Source: Paraburkholderia sp. CNPSo 3274
GTDB taxonomy: Bacteria; Pseudomonadota; Gammaproteobacteria; Burkholderiales; Burkholderiaceae
Assembly: GCF_024206475.1 (NCBI RefSeq)
Contig: NZ_JAMBPR010000017.1
Span: 62,001-126,000 of the forward strand
DNA length: 64,000 nucleotides
Direction of reading: 5' to 3'
The translations under genes and the position numbers were made by a program. The notes beneath the pieces are model-generated. The model was given only the letters and a program-made list of their open reading frames with translations. It did no database searches and was not told where the DNA came from. The stretch's first letter is position 1; every line of letters begins with the position of its first letter. Shown here in pieces: positions 18,068-26,676 of this stretch.

Positions 18068-18287
18068 CGCGTGGATTCCTCCCAGAGTGAGCCGCATTGC
18101 GCGCGGCCCGTGCATTTTTGGTGTTTTTCAGCTTCGTTCGTCCGGCGCGCTCGGCGTCCGCGCAGTTCGGTAACGCGGCGCCTACCCTGGTTGGACCGCA
18201 TCTGCACGCTGGTGTTGCGAGCAAATGCGGTGCCTGGGACACATTTCGGTGGGATGGGCGCGCGCCGCAGCGGCGCACCGGCGCGGC

Positions 18288-19910
18288 TCAGACGCTGAAG
18301 CGATTGAGCGTATAAGCGCGATACGCGGCGACGAACGCGTCGAACGATCCGACTTCGTCGCGCTCGAGATGCGCCTGCTCCGCGAGCGATTCGCGCGCGA
18401 GCGTTTCGAACTCGGCCGTCGCCGCTGCGTCGAGCGGACGCGCGAGAAATTGCGCCGCATGGCGCTCGCTTTGTGCGCGTGCAAATTGCAGGAAGGACTG
18501 CTTGCTATCGCGCATGATTTGCAACACGCGCGCCGATGGCGTGAGCGACGGGTCGGCCAGCTTCGCGCGTTGTGCCGCGAGCGAGCGCGTATGTTCGTCG
18601 CTGCCGTGCGCCGCGTCGAGTACAGCGGCTGCGTGGCCGATCTTCTCGAATAGCTCTTCGGCCCACGCGTGCATCGGCACGTCCTTGCCGTCGCGCTTGA
18701 GCGCGAGACCCGGGCGGCGCCCTTCTTTCGTCACCAGGCCAAAGTTTTCGTTCGATTCGGCATAGGCGTCGGCAGGCAGGAAAGGGCTTTCATCGAGCGC
18801 GCAGGCGAGCAGGTAGGCGTCGAGAAACCGTGCGGTCTCGAGCGAGATGCCGGTTGGCTCGAACGGGTCGATGTCCATGCAGCGCACCTCGACGTACTGC
18901 ACACCGCGCGCGGCGAGCGCATGCAGAGGCCGCTCGCCCGGATGCGTCACGCGCTTCGGGCGGATCGTGGAGTAGAACTCGTTTTCGATCTGCAGCACGT
19001 TCGTATTGATCTGCACCCACTCGCCGTCGCGATGCGTGCCGATCGCCTCGTATGGCGGATACGGCTGGCTCACGGCCTGCGCGAGCGCGTCGAGATAGCC
19101 TGCCAGCGTGTCATAGTCGGCGCGCAAGGCGGACTGGCCCGTCGTGTTCGAGTAGCCGAGATCGCTCATGCGCAGGCTCGTCGCGTACGGCAGATAGAGC
19201 GTGTCGGCGTCGAACGCTTCGAGCTTGTGCTCGCGGCCGCGCAGGAAGCGCGCGTCGAGCGCGGGCGAAGCACCGAACAGATACATGAGCAGCCAGTTCG
19301 TGCGGCGGAAATTGCGGATCAGCGCGAGGTAGCGCTCCGACTGATAGTCGGTGAGCGAGGCCGTGGACTGATGATGCGCATGCAGCACGCGCCACACTTC
19401 GTCGCTCAGCGAATAGTTGTAATGGATGCCGGCAATGCACTGCATCGTGCGGCCGTAGCGCAGCGCGAGGCCCATACGGTACACGTACTTGAGATGGCCG
19501 ATGTTCGAGCTGCCATAGCGCGCGAGGGGAATGCCGTCGTCGGTGTCGGGCAACAGGCCCGGCATCGATTCGTTCCAGAGCATCTCGCCGTCACGCGCGA
19601 GTACGGCATAGACGTAGCGGTGCAGTTCGTCGAGCTTCGCGAGCGTGATCGACGCATCGGGCTCGGCAGGCGTGATGATCTCGATCAGCGCTTCCGAATA
19701 GTCGGTGGTCAGCGACGGATGCGTGAGCGCCGAACCAAGTGCGGGCGCGTGCGGCGTCATGGCGAGACGGCCGTCGCGCGTCACGCGCAGGCTCTCCTTC
19801 TCGATGCCGCGCAGACCGCGCGTGAGCGCGCCGCGATGTGGCCCGTCGCCCAGCACGGAAAGGCGCTGTGCGAGAACGTCGTTCGTGCGTGTAGAGGTCG
19901 TGTCTGACAT
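18288..19910 (-). CDS. gshA: glutamate-cysteine ligase GshA
   Basis: Catalyses ATP-dependent joining of glutamate and cysteine, the first step of glutathione synthesis, in the cytoplasm. The 540-residue product matches the GshA family throughout: RGLRGIEKESLRV near the start, SLTTDYSEALIEIITP (substrate region), QCIAGIHYNYSLSDEVW, and YVEVRCMDIDPFEPTGI. It is slightly longer than E. coli GshA (518 residues). Its ATG is separated by about 190 bp from the alkA stop upstream, so it probably has its own promoter. Confidence 0.96.
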   Translation of the reverse strand: MSDTTSTRTNDVLAQRLSVLGDGPHRGALTRGLRGIEKESLRVTRDGRLAMTPHAPALGSALTHPSLTTDYSEALIEIITPAEPDASITLAKLDELHRYVYAVLARDGEMLWNESMPGLLPDTDDGIPLARYGSSNIGHLKYVYRMGLALRYGRTMQCIAGIHYNYSLSDEVWRVLHAHHQSTASLTDYQSERYLALIRNFRRTNWLLMYLFGASPALDARFLRGREHKLEAFDADTLYLPYATSLRMSDLGYSNTTGQSALRADYDTLAGYLDALAQAVSQPYPPYEAIGTHRDGEWVQINTNVLQIENEFYSTIRPKRVTHPGERPLHALAARGVQYVEVRCMDIDPFEPTGISLETARFLDAYLLACALDESPFLPADAYAESNENFGLVTKEGRRPGLALKRDGKDVPMHAWAEELFEKIGHAAAVLDAAHGSDEHTRSLAAQRAKLADPSLTPSARVLQIMRDSKQSFLQFARAQSERHAAQFLARPLDAAATAEFETLARESLAEQAHLERDEVGSFDAFVAAYRAYTLNRFSV

Positions 19911-20100
19911 TGAGGCAAGTCGGGCTCGGGCCGGCGGCGCAGTGCTGCGAGCGCTCGCCGACCGGGATTCTTTTCGGTAGCGGGCACTTTAACATCTCGC
20001 CGAAAGACCTGCTTGGGCCTGCTTCGGGCGGGGTTTTGGCCTGTCGGCGCGCGTTTCTCCGGGGGCGATGCCCCGTCTCCTTGCACTGCCTTGCGTTGCC

Positions 20101-21123
20101 CTAGCCGCCGCGCGCCGCGCCAGCGCGATCGGCGATGTCGTTCCACAAATGCATGGCCGCGTACGCGCGCCAGGGGCTCCATGTGTCAGTGCGGGTGCGC
20201 TGCTGGGTCGCGCGCACGAGCGCCGGGTCGCGCGCCGCGATGGCCTGCATGAGCACGAGATCGGTCGCGGGCCACGCGTTCGCGTCGCGCCATGCGCGCA
20301 TCGCGACGTATTCCACGGTCCACGGTCCAATGCCAGGCAACGCGAGCAGCGCGGCGCGCATGGCGTCGAGGTCGGCGGGTTCTGGTGCGGTAGCGTCGAT
20401 TTGTCTGCTTTGACGTTTGCTGCCCGGATTGTTTCGATCGTTCTCGGCGTAGTCGCGTTCGATGATCACCGCGCCGCTCGCCACGGCCTGCGCGAAGCCC
20501 TGCAGCGCGGCGACGCGTTTGCCCGGCATGCCGATGCCCGCGAGATCGGCGGCGGCGAGCGCGGCGGGCGTGGGAAAGCGCCACGCCGTGCGCGCGTGCG
20601 CATGGTCGTCGATGCGCTTGCCCACGCGTTCGACGAGGCGCCCGATGATCGTCGTCGCTGCTTTCACGCTGACTTGCTGGCCCACGATCGCGCGCACCAC
20701 GAGCTCGAAGCCCGACCACGCGCCGGGCACGCGAAGCCCCGGCACGGCCGCGACGAGCGGCGCGAGCCATGGGTCGCTACGCAGATGCGCGGCGACTGCG
20801 GCGGGATCGGCGTGCAAGTCGAACATGCGCGAGAGCGGCGCGGCGAGCGCCGCCGCGTGCGCGCTCACGGGTCCGTCGATCTGCACGACGAGGCAATGCT
20901 TGCGCGCGTGACGTCGCACGGCGAGCGTGCCGCTCGCGCCGTTGAAGTCGATTGCGCGCAGCCACGCACCATCCTCCACCGCCTCGACGCCCGGTGTTGC
21001 GCGGCCGCTGAAGAAGCGCAGCACGCGTGGCCAGTCGTAGGGCGCGCGAAACGGCAGTTCGAGTGTGGCGCTGTCCGTTGGCGCCTCGGTTTGTGCTTCG
21101 GATTGCGAGGCGATGGCGCTCAA
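20101..21123 (-). CDS. alkA: DNA-3-methyladenine glycosylase II (AlkA type)
   Basis: Base-excision repair glycosylase that removes alkylated purines. I start it at TTG 21123, which overlaps the ada stop (TTGA), giving 340 residues; the frame is open much further upstream only because it runs antiparallel-free through ada. Domains: AlkA N-terminal fold (about 20-110, LELPFRAPYDWPRVLRFF) and HhH-GPD glycosylase (about 130-325) with the helix-hairpin-helix LPGIGPWTVEYVAMRAW and catalytic Asp in WPATDLVLMQA. A polar insert (ENDRNNPGSKRQSRQ) interrupts the second domain. Coupling to ada mirrors the adaptive response, where Ada activates alkA. Confidence 0.92.
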   Translation of the reverse strand: MSAIASQSEAQTEAPTDSATLELPFRAPYDWPRVLRFFSGRATPGVEAVEDGAWLRAIDFNGASGTLAVRRHARKHCLVVQIDGPVSAHAAALAAPLSRMFDLHADPAAVAAHLRSDPWLAPLVAAVPGLRVPGAWSGFELVVRAIVGQQVSVKAATTIIGRLVERVGKRIDDHAHARTAWRFPTPAALAAADLAGIGMPGKRVAALQGFAQAVASGAVIIERDYAENDRNNPGSKRQSRQIDATAPEPADLDAMRAALLALPGIGPWTVEYVAMRAWRDANAWPATDLVLMQAIAARDPALVRATQQRTRTDTWSPWRAYAAMHLWNDIADRAGAARGG

Positions 21124-22310
21124 GCGGCGGTCTCCGGCGTGTTGACGCGGTTCGAGGCCGAACGGGTGTCTTTCGGGCTTTTTGCGCCGTTTTGTGCGCT
21201 CTGTGCCGCGCGTGCTTCGGCGTCGATCAGCGCCGCCTTGCGCTCGAGCCCCCAGCGATAACCCGCGAGCGAGCCGCCCTTCTGTACGACGCGATGGCAC
21301 GGAATCGCCAGCGCCACCGGATTCGAGGCGCACGCACTCGCCACGGCCCGCACCGCGCGCGGTGCGCCGAGCGTTTCGGCGATCTGCGTGTAGCTGCGCG
21401 TCTCGCCGTAGGGAATGCGCTGGAGCGCGTCCCAGACGCGCTGCTGGAACGCCGTCGCGGCAATGTCGAGCGGCAGGTCGAAACGCTCGCGCCGGCCGTG
21501 CAGATACGCGTCGATCTGCGCGGCGAACGGCGCGACCGCAGCCTTGTCCTCGAGGCACTGCGCGTTCGCGAAATCGGCTGTGAGTGCGGCGGTGAGCGTC
21601 GCGGCTTCGTCGCCGAACGCGATCCGGCAAATGCCCTTCCCCGTTGCCGCGATGAGCACGAAACCGATCGGCGTGGGCGTGGCGGCGTAGTGGATCGTCA
21701 GCCCCGCGCCCTTGCGGCGATAGGCGGAAGGCGCCATGCCCAGCTCGCCCGGCACGCTGTGATAGAGCCGCGACGACGAACCGAAGCCGGCGTCGGCGCT
21801 TGCGCGCGTGACGTCGGCGCCCTCGCCGAGCGCATCGCGCAGCACGGCCCCGCGTCGCGCCGCCTGGTATTGGCGCGGCGAGACGCCCAGCACACGCTTG
21901 AAGAGGCGCTGCAGGTGAAACGGGCTGAGGTGCACCGCTTCGCCCAGCTGCGCGAGCGTGAGCCGCTCTTGCGGGTCGGCGTCCAGCGCCGCACACGCCC
22001 GCCGCACGATTTCCAGCTCGCGCGGTAGGCCACCCGGGCGGCAGCGCTTGCATTCGCGATAGCCGGCGGCGCGCGCGTGGTCGGCCTCGGCGAAGAATTC
22101 GATGTTCTCGCGACGCGGCAGCCGCGACGCGCACGACGGGCGGCAAAACACGCCGGTGGTGCGCACGGCGTAGAAGAACGCGCCGTCGGCGCGGGCGTCG
22201 CGCGACGCGACGGCCTGCCAGCGGTCGGCGTCGTTCGCCCACTCGCTGTCTGGCGTTTCCTTGGGTTTGGTGGGTTTCATCGCTGGTTTCATTTCAGGGA
22301 CGGCGCTCAT
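21120..22310 (-). CDS. ada: Ada: methylphosphotriester/O6-methylguanine repair protein and activator
   Basis: Bifunctional DNA repair protein and transcription activator of the adaptive response, 396 residues. In order: N-terminal Ada zinc domain (about 30-100) with FYAVRTTGVFCRPSCASRLP and the second cysteine pair RECKRCRPGG; AraC-type HTH (about 105-190, HLSPFHLQRLFKRVLGVSP); C-terminal methyltransferase with the acceptor motif AIPCHRVVQKGGSLAGYRWG. All four zinc cysteines and the acceptor cysteine are present, so it should be active. A strong GAGGAG ribosome binding site precedes ATG 22310. It is the first gene of an ada-alkA unit. The C-terminal 40 residues are low-complexity. Confidence 0.95.
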   Translation of the reverse strand: MSAVPEMKPAMKPTKPKETPDSEWANDADRWQAVASRDARADGAFFYAVRTTGVFCRPSCASRLPRRENIEFFAEADHARAAGYRECKRCRPGGLPRELEIVRRACAALDADPQERLTLAQLGEAVHLSPFHLQRLFKRVLGVSPRQYQAARRGAVLRDALGEGADVTRASADAGFGSSSRLYHSVPGELGMAPSAYRRKGAGLTIHYAATPTPIGFVLIAATGKGICRIAFGDEAATLTAALTADFANAQCLEDKAAVAPFAAQIDAYLHGRRERFDLPLDIAATAFQQRVWDALQRIPYGETRSYTQIAETLGAPRAVRAVASACASNPVALAIPCHRVVQKGGSLAGYRWGLERKAALIDAEARAAQSAQNGAKSPKDTRSASNRVNTPETAA

Positions 22311-22534
22311 TTGAGGCTCCTCGAAGTGCCTGTCTGTATGCCCTTACTCTAACTTCGCGTACGGGCGATGGCGCGCCGGATCTTGCGCTGTCATCGCGGT
22401 CGACATCTGCCATGCGCGCGCTCTTGTCGGGCACTTATCTGGCACTTTTATGGCCCTCGGTGAATCCCTGGTGGCGCCTTGCCGATTCCCGTGCGACAAA
22501 ATGGCAACTTTGCGGGTTTTCCCTTAAAAAGTTG

Positions 22535-22563
22535 TTGCGTCGCGACAGCCGACTCGGTATAGT
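22535..22563 (+). promoter_or_regulatory. sigma-70 promoter of candidate small RNA
   Basis: TTGCGT (22535-22540), 17 bp, TATAGT (22558-22563), both close to consensus. The predicted start is near 22569-22571, directly at the first TGTCTCCTCC repeat, with an intrinsic terminator 35 bases later and no coding sequence between. Confidence 0.65.
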
Positions 22564-22569
22564 AGTTCC

Positions 22570-22630
22570 TGTCTCCTCCATGTCTCCTCCTGATATGGAT
22601 TAAGCCCGCTCACAGCAGCGGGCTTTTTTT
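22570..22630 (+). ncRNA. candidate small RNA with duplicated UCUCCUCC motif
   Basis: About 60 nt transcript predicted between a good promoter and a strong terminator. It contains two direct repeats TGTCTCCTCC (22570-22579 and 22581-22590), which on RNA are anti-Shine-Dalgarno-like and could pair with ribosome binding sites. The terminator stem GCCCGCT/AGCGGGC (22604-22610, 22617-22623) is followed by seven T residues. No open reading frame of useful size is present. It stands alone between divergent ada and a VOC gene. Such CCUCC-bearing, terminator-ended RNAs are typical trans-acting sRNAs; I cannot assign it to a named family from memory with confidence. Confidence 0.65.
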
Positions 22631-22825
22631 CGTCCAGCGTTTCTACACGCCAGCTCGGCCCACCCGCGCCGATTCCGCCTCAGTGCTTTCGGCTATTGTC
22701 CGCCGGTTCCCACGGTTCTGCCGCCGGCGATTCCGGTTCGCGAGGCTCGCTGAAATGCGCGCATTCTGCGCAGCCCCGCGTCCACAGGTTCATCATGAGA
22801 AGCCCTGTACGACCTCGAGGACGCC

Positions 22826-23236
22826 ATGCGGATCCAGATTCGCGAGATCGATCACGTCGTTATCCGGGCGGCCGATATGGCCGCCATGACGCGTTTCTAT
22901 TGCGAAGTACTCGGTTGCCAGCCGGAGCGTGAACAGCGCGATCTCGGCCTCATGCAGTTGCGCGCGGGACGCTCGCTCATCGATCTCGTCACGATCGGCG
23001 GCCCGCTCGACCGGGGCTCGGGCGCGCCGCCCGCTGGCGCGAGCGGCAACATGGATCATCTTTGTCTGCGCGTGGAGCCGTTCGACGCCGAGGCGCTCAC
23101 GTCACATCTGACGCAGCATGGAGCGCGTCCCGGCAATGCCGTCGAGCGCTATGGGGCGGAGGGTTTGGGCCCGTCGCTGTATCTGTTCGACCCGGAAGGC
23201 AACATGGTCGAACTCAAGGGGCCGCCGCACGCTTGA
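22826..23236 (+). CDS. VOC/glyoxalase-fold protein
   Basis: 136-residue member of the vicinal oxygen chelate superfamily (glyoxalase I / dioxygenase fold). Features: REIDHVVIRAADMAAMTRFY with His10, the second metal-type His in NMDHLCLRV, and the C-terminal LYLFDPEGNMVELK with Glu, so the usual His/His/Glu metal site is complete. GAGG lies about 9 bp before the ATG. Substrate cannot be inferred; such single-domain proteins include lactoylglutathione lyases, dioxygenases and resistance proteins. It converges on yaeQ. Confidence 0.85.
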   Translation: MRIQIREIDHVVIRAADMAAMTRFYCEVLGCQPEREQRDLGLMQLRAGRSLIDLVTIGGPLDRGSGAPPAGASGNMDHLCLRVEPFDAEALTSHLTQHGARPGNAVERYGAEGLGPSLYLFDPEGNMVELKGPPHA

Positions 23237-23253
23237 ACGCGCGCGGCCTGCTT

Positions 23254-23808
23254 TCACACGTTTTCGGGTGCCTTGAACACGTTCCATTCGACTGCCACTG
23301 GCTCGGCGCTCGTATTGCCGATCCACGCCGCGCCGTCCTGCACCGTGCATTGCAGGCGCATGGTGCGCTCGGCCAGCGCGCCGAGCGACGCGGCAACGCC
23401 CTCGCCCAGCGACCAGACTGTCACGTTGCGCAGGCGCTCGACCTTGTTGCGCACGCCTTGCCACCAGATGTCGGAGGTGCGTCCGCCGTAGGCGATCACG
23501 ATGACCTCGCCCGCACGGCCGCTTGCCTTGGCAATGCGGCGCTCGTCGGGCTGGCCAACCTCGATCCACGTTTCGATCGCGCCCGTGTAGTCCTTGCACC
23601 AAAGGTCGGGCTCGTCCGTATCGGAGAGGCCCTTGCAGAATTCGAGCCGCTCGCTCGCAAACAGCGCGAACGCCGCGATGCGGACCATCATGCGGTCGTC
23701 GGTTTCGGACGGATGGCGCGCGATCGTGAGCGCATGGTCGGCGTAATAGTGCCGGTCCATGTCCGCAATCTGCAGTTCTGTCTTGTAGATGGTCGATTTG
23801 AGTGCCAT
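23254..23808 (-). CDS. YaeQ family protein
   Basis: 184-residue YaeQ-family protein starting at MALKSTIYKTELQIADMDRH, almost identical in length to the family. Characteristic segments are HYYADHALTIARHPSETDDRMMVR and DRMMVRIAAFALFA, and GEVIVIAYGGRTSDIWWQ. The fold resembles PD-(D/E)XK nucleases, but the biochemical role is not established; in enterobacteria it was linked to suppression of rfaH defects. An upstream in-frame start at 23859 is less likely because MALKS aligns with the family start. Confidence 0.92.
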   Translation of the reverse strand: MALKSTIYKTELQIADMDRHYYADHALTIARHPSETDDRMMVRIAAFALFASERLEFCKGLSDTDEPDLWCKDYTGAIETWIEVGQPDERRIAKASGRAGEVIVIAYGGRTSDIWWQGVRNKVERLRNVTVWSLGEGVAASLGALAERTMRLQCTVQDGAAWIGNTSAEPVAVEWNVFKAPENV

Positions 23809-24062
23809 ACCGAATTCCGGGCGCGCGAAAGCCGCACATGATAGCGAAGTTTCAAGCAAGCCACGTGCCGGTCGAGTAGACGCGCAACGCGCGTCGATGC
23901 GGCGCGCGACGCAATGCGGATGGTCTGACGAGAAAATGACGGGGGTTTGACAGCGGCGCGATGCGTTGCATCACGTCACGTCACGGCCGCGCGCCCAGCA
24001 AGCACGATGGCCCGGCGCGCGTGCGTCGGGCCATGTCGAGAGGCGCGTTGGGAGGTGCGGCC

Positions 24063-24404
24063 TTACTGCTTGATGAAGCGGTCCGTGGTCCAGAGACCTT
24101 GCTCGTCGGTGTTCGCCGCGTTGACGAATTCGACGTCATGGCCCACCACCTGTACGACGCGGAACGACTGGTTGTCGGGCGTGGACAGACACTGGAACCC
24201 TGTGAAGTATTCCTGCATCTGCTGACGCTCGCCGGCCTGCTCGTGAAGCGCAACGGCGTCGAGCTTGTCTTTCGTGAGGCAGCCATAGGCGCCCGGCTTG
24301 AGTTGCACCGTTTGCTGCGGCTTCACGCCGACATCCTGAGCTTGAACCGCAATGGCGCAAGCAAGGCTGGCCGCCGCGACGACCATACCGGATAGCATTT
24401 TCAT
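24063..24404 (-). CDS. small secreted protein, unknown function
   Basis: 113-residue protein with a signal peptide (MKMLSGMVVAAASLACAIAVQAQ, cleaved before DVGV) and an excellent AGGAGG ribosome binding site before ATG 24404. The mature part has two cysteines (GAYGCLTKDKLDAV and TGFQCLSTPDN), probably a disulphide, and ends GLWTTDRFIKQ. It looks like a periplasmic single-domain protein conserved in Burkholderia relatives. No function assigned. Confidence 0.8.
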   Translation of the reverse strand: MKMLSGMVVAAASLACAIAVQAQDVGVKPQQTVQLKPGAYGCLTKDKLDAVALHEQAGERQQMQEYFTGFQCLSTPDNQSFRVVQVVGHDVEFVNAANTDEQGLWTTDRFIKQ

Positions 24405-24898
24405 GGTTGCCTCCTGCGGGTTTTTACTCGGGTTAGCTATGTATTTAACTCTCATGCCAAACCCGCGCCTTTAAACATAGAAAACTGACGAAAGACTGCA
24501 AGCCCGACTTGTGTGCGCTTGCAACAGTCGTGGAGCCTTGCAGCATGGTGTCGAGCGCCACGATACCGTCCAGCTTGAGTCTGCTGGGCGTTCAGGAGCA
24601 CTCCGAAGCATCGATTACATAGCCCCGCGCCTTATCCAACAAGGCGCAGCCGCTTATAGCGGGGATAGGACAATCGAGCTTGCTTTGATTTAAACGATTT
24701 AGTGGCTAGCCGATCAGCCGATGACGCGGCGCACCCAAAGTCACATGCGCGCCAATTGGGAACGGGTACATTAATGGATTGGCGACAGAATAAAAACGAT
24801 GCCAGGCGCTCCGCGAAGCTCTCGAAACGAAGCCGCGCGCCGCGCTTGCATACCGCAAAAGTTCGTGGATAAATCGGGCTTCCCAATGGAGGAACCCC
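24405..24898. other. 494-bp gene-free region before lysE-type gene
   Basis: Divergent spacer between a secreted protein gene and a LysE exporter. It contains an inverted repeat GCGCCTT / AAGGCGC (24627-24633, 24641-24647, 7-base loop) without a T-tract, and AT-richer stretches near 24690-24800. I see no convincing promoter, RNA gene or ORF. Confidence 0.45.
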
Positions 24899-25525
24899 AT
24901 GACTTTCGCTCACTGGCTGCCGTTCGCGATTGCGTCGGCCATTCTCGTTGCCATTCCCGGCCCCACCGTGCTGCTCGTCGTTTCCTACGCGCTTGGCCAT
25001 GGCCGCCGCTACGCGCTCGCAACTACGGCTGGCGTCGCGCTTGGCGACTTCACGGCGATGACCGCTTCCATGCTCGGACTCGGCGTGATCCTCGCGGCTT
25101 CCGCCACGCTGTTCTCGGTGCTGAAATGGGTTGGCGCCGCCTATCTGATCTATCTGGGCGTGAAGCTCTGGCGTGCGCCCGTGGGCGTTGGCGACGCACC
25201 GGATACCTCCGAGACGCGCACCGGCCGCATCTTCGCGCATGCGTACGCGGTCACCGCGCTCAACCCGAAGAGCATCATTTTCTTCGTCGCCTTCGTGCCG
25301 CAGTTCATCGATCCGCATATGGCCCTGGCGCCGCAGATCGTCGTGTTCGAAGCCACCTTCCTCTTGCTCGCGACGCTCAACGCGTTCGCCTATGCACTGC
25401 TCGCGGCGGCCGCGCGCAAGGTCGTGCGCAGCCCGCGCGTGCAGCGCGCAGTCAATCGTACGGGCGGCACGCTGCTCATCGGCGCCGGGCTCTTTGCCGC
25501 CGCGTGGAGAAAATCGACGGCATAA
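24899..25525 (+). CDS. LysE/RhtB family amino-acid exporter
   Basis: 208-residue inner-membrane exporter of the LysE superfamily with about six membrane helices. The signature AIPGPTVLLVVSYALGHGRRYAL in helix 1 and ALNPKSIIFFVAFVPQF in the middle are typical of RhtB-type homoserine/threonine or amino-acid metabolite exporters. GGAGG lies about 6 bp before the ATG. Substrate unknown. A second LysE-type gene occurs at 59.0 kb; the two differ enough to be separate subfamilies. Confidence 0.92.
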   Translation: MTFAHWLPFAIASAILVAIPGPTVLLVVSYALGHGRRYALATTAGVALGDFTAMTASMLGLGVILAASATLFSVLKWVGAAYLIYLGVKLWRAPVGVGDAPDTSETRTGRIFAHAYAVTALNPKSIIFFVAFVPQFIDPHMALAPQIVVFEATFLLLATLNAFAYALLAAAARKVVRSPRVQRAVNRTGGTLLIGAGLFAAAWRKSTA

Positions 25526-25656
25526 GCGGCTCATCCGGATCGATTGCGAGTTGGTCGCGGGGCACGTCCCGGGCCCCGCGAACCGGGCACGCGAGCTGCT
25601 TAACGTGGGTTGCGTTGGTTGGCGAACATTGTTTTCAAGCTTCGTTGCGCGCCCAA

Positions 25657-25685
25657 TGGGCAAACTGTCGCGTCTTGGCTACAAT
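25657..25685 (+). promoter_or_regulatory. possible promoter for the small membrane gene pair
   Basis: TGGGCA (25657-25662), 17 bp, TACAAT (25680-25685); four of six and five of six consensus bases. It is 35 bp upstream of a GTG with a strong ribosome binding site. Confidence 0.45.
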
Positions 25686-25720
25686 GCAATTGCAAACCGC
25701 TTGACAACCAGGAGGTAATC

Positions 25721-25885
25721 GTGATCGAACACGTAATACTGGGCGCGTTTCTGGTGATCCCCCTTGTCATTGTCGTCTTCCTGTTTTCCGACGAGATCCT
25801 CGAGGAGCATCGACAGCGCGTAGAAGCGGGAGACGGACATCATATGGACTGGCGTCATCCGCTGCGCAGCCTTCTGCATCACTGA
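25721..25885 (+). CDS. 54-residue membrane protein
   Basis: Small ORF with GTG start directly behind a perfect GGAGGT ribosome binding site (25711-25716). The product is one hydrophobic helix (about 6-23, ILGAFLVIPLVIVVFLF) followed by an acidic then His-rich tail (SDEILEEHRQRVEAG ... SLLHH). Single-pass small membrane proteins like this often bind and tune larger membrane complexes, but no partner is indicated here. The strong translation signal and promoter-like sequence make it likely to be expressed. Confidence 0.65.
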   Translation: MIEHVILGAFLVIPLVIVVFLFSDEILEEHRQRVEAGDGHHMDWRHPLRSLLHH

Positions 25886-25937
25886 GCGGGAGCACGCATC
25901 GCGCGGATGAACGCGCCGAAGCACATGGGTGGCACTC

Positions 25938-26096
25938 GTGGATTTCGAGTTCTCCTGGATGGCGTACTTCGTCGCATTGTTCGTGCTGATGGTGCTATCC
26001 ATCGCGCTCACCCTTCTCTGTCCGTCTGCCGGGCAACGCGGTAACACGCCGCGCTCACACGAGGCAGATGCGCACGACGGCGAGCACGCACGCTGA
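25938..26096 (+). CDS. 52-residue membrane protein
   Basis: Short GTG-initiated frame (alternative GTG at 25929) encoding VDFEFSWMAYFVALFVLM and further hydrophobic residues, then a polar, His/Asp-rich tail ending DGEHAR. It follows the previous small membrane ORF by 52 bp in the same direction and has the same helix-plus-polar-tail layout. The ribosome binding site is weak. Reading frame and composition look coding, but at this size confidence is limited. Confidence 0.4.
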   Translation: MDFEFSWMAYFVALFVLMVLSIALTLLCPSAGQRGNTPRSHEADAHDGEHAR

Positions 26097-26232
26097 CGGG
26101 ATTCGCTCCCGGCCAGCGCGCGCTGACAAGCCACACCTTCCCGTAATTCTGCGTTACCACTTGCAGCACCTGTATCCAGCGATCAGGCTGACAATCGCTC
26201 GCATGTTTTCAAAGGTTCTCAGGGAGAACGAC

Positions 26233-26619
26233 ATGCGAAAGATGGCGGCCGTCCTGGTGCTGGCGGGGTGTGCGGTGGCGGCGGGCCCCGCGAGCGCGCA
26301 CGATCACGGCGGTGACGTGGTGGGTGCGCTGGTTGGTGGCGCGTTGATTGGCGCCGCGGTGGGCGCCGTGCTGAACAGCGGTCCGGCGGTGGCCTACCCG
26401 GCTCAGCCGGCCTATGTGCAGCCCGCGCCAGTGTATGCGCAGCCCGCGCCGGTTTATGCCGCCGCCCCGGCCGGCGCGGCGTGCTACGACCAGTATTCGG
26501 GCCGCTACGTGCCTTGCGCGCCGGTCCAGACCGCGCCGCCGCCGCAATATGACGACGGCTACGCGCAGCCCGGCTACGGACAACCGCCGGTTTATGCCCA
26601 GCCTGGCGGCGGCTGGTAA
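26233..26619 (+). CDS. secreted glycine-zipper, Pro/Tyr-rich protein
   Basis: 128-residue protein from ATG 26233 with AGGGAGA upstream. A signal peptide (MRKMAAVLVLAGCAVAAG, cleavage near ASAHDHG) precedes a glycine-zipper-like segment (VVGALVGGALIGAAVGAVL, about 28-46), which usually inserts in or associates with membranes. The rest is a Pro/Ala/Tyr/Gln repeat (AQPAPVYA units) with two cysteines. Similar small proteins are common in Burkholderiales envelopes; function unknown. Confidence 0.7.
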   Translation: MRKMAAVLVLAGCAVAAGPASAHDHGGDVVGALVGGALIGAAVGAVLNSGPAVAYPAQPAYVQPAPVYAQPAPVYAAAPAGAACYDQYSGRYVPCAPVQTAPPPQYDDGYAQPGYGQPPVYAQPGGGW

Positions 26620-26676
26620 TTCATGAAGCGGCGCACGCCACGGTGCGCCGCCGATCGCATAGGTCGCTCCTTGCGC

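Noticed and set aside
20101-22242. A 713-codon single frame spanning ada and alkA
   Set aside because: Only the last 340 codons have AlkA sequence; the rest is out-of-frame ada. The TTG overlapping the ada stop gives the proper alkA start.
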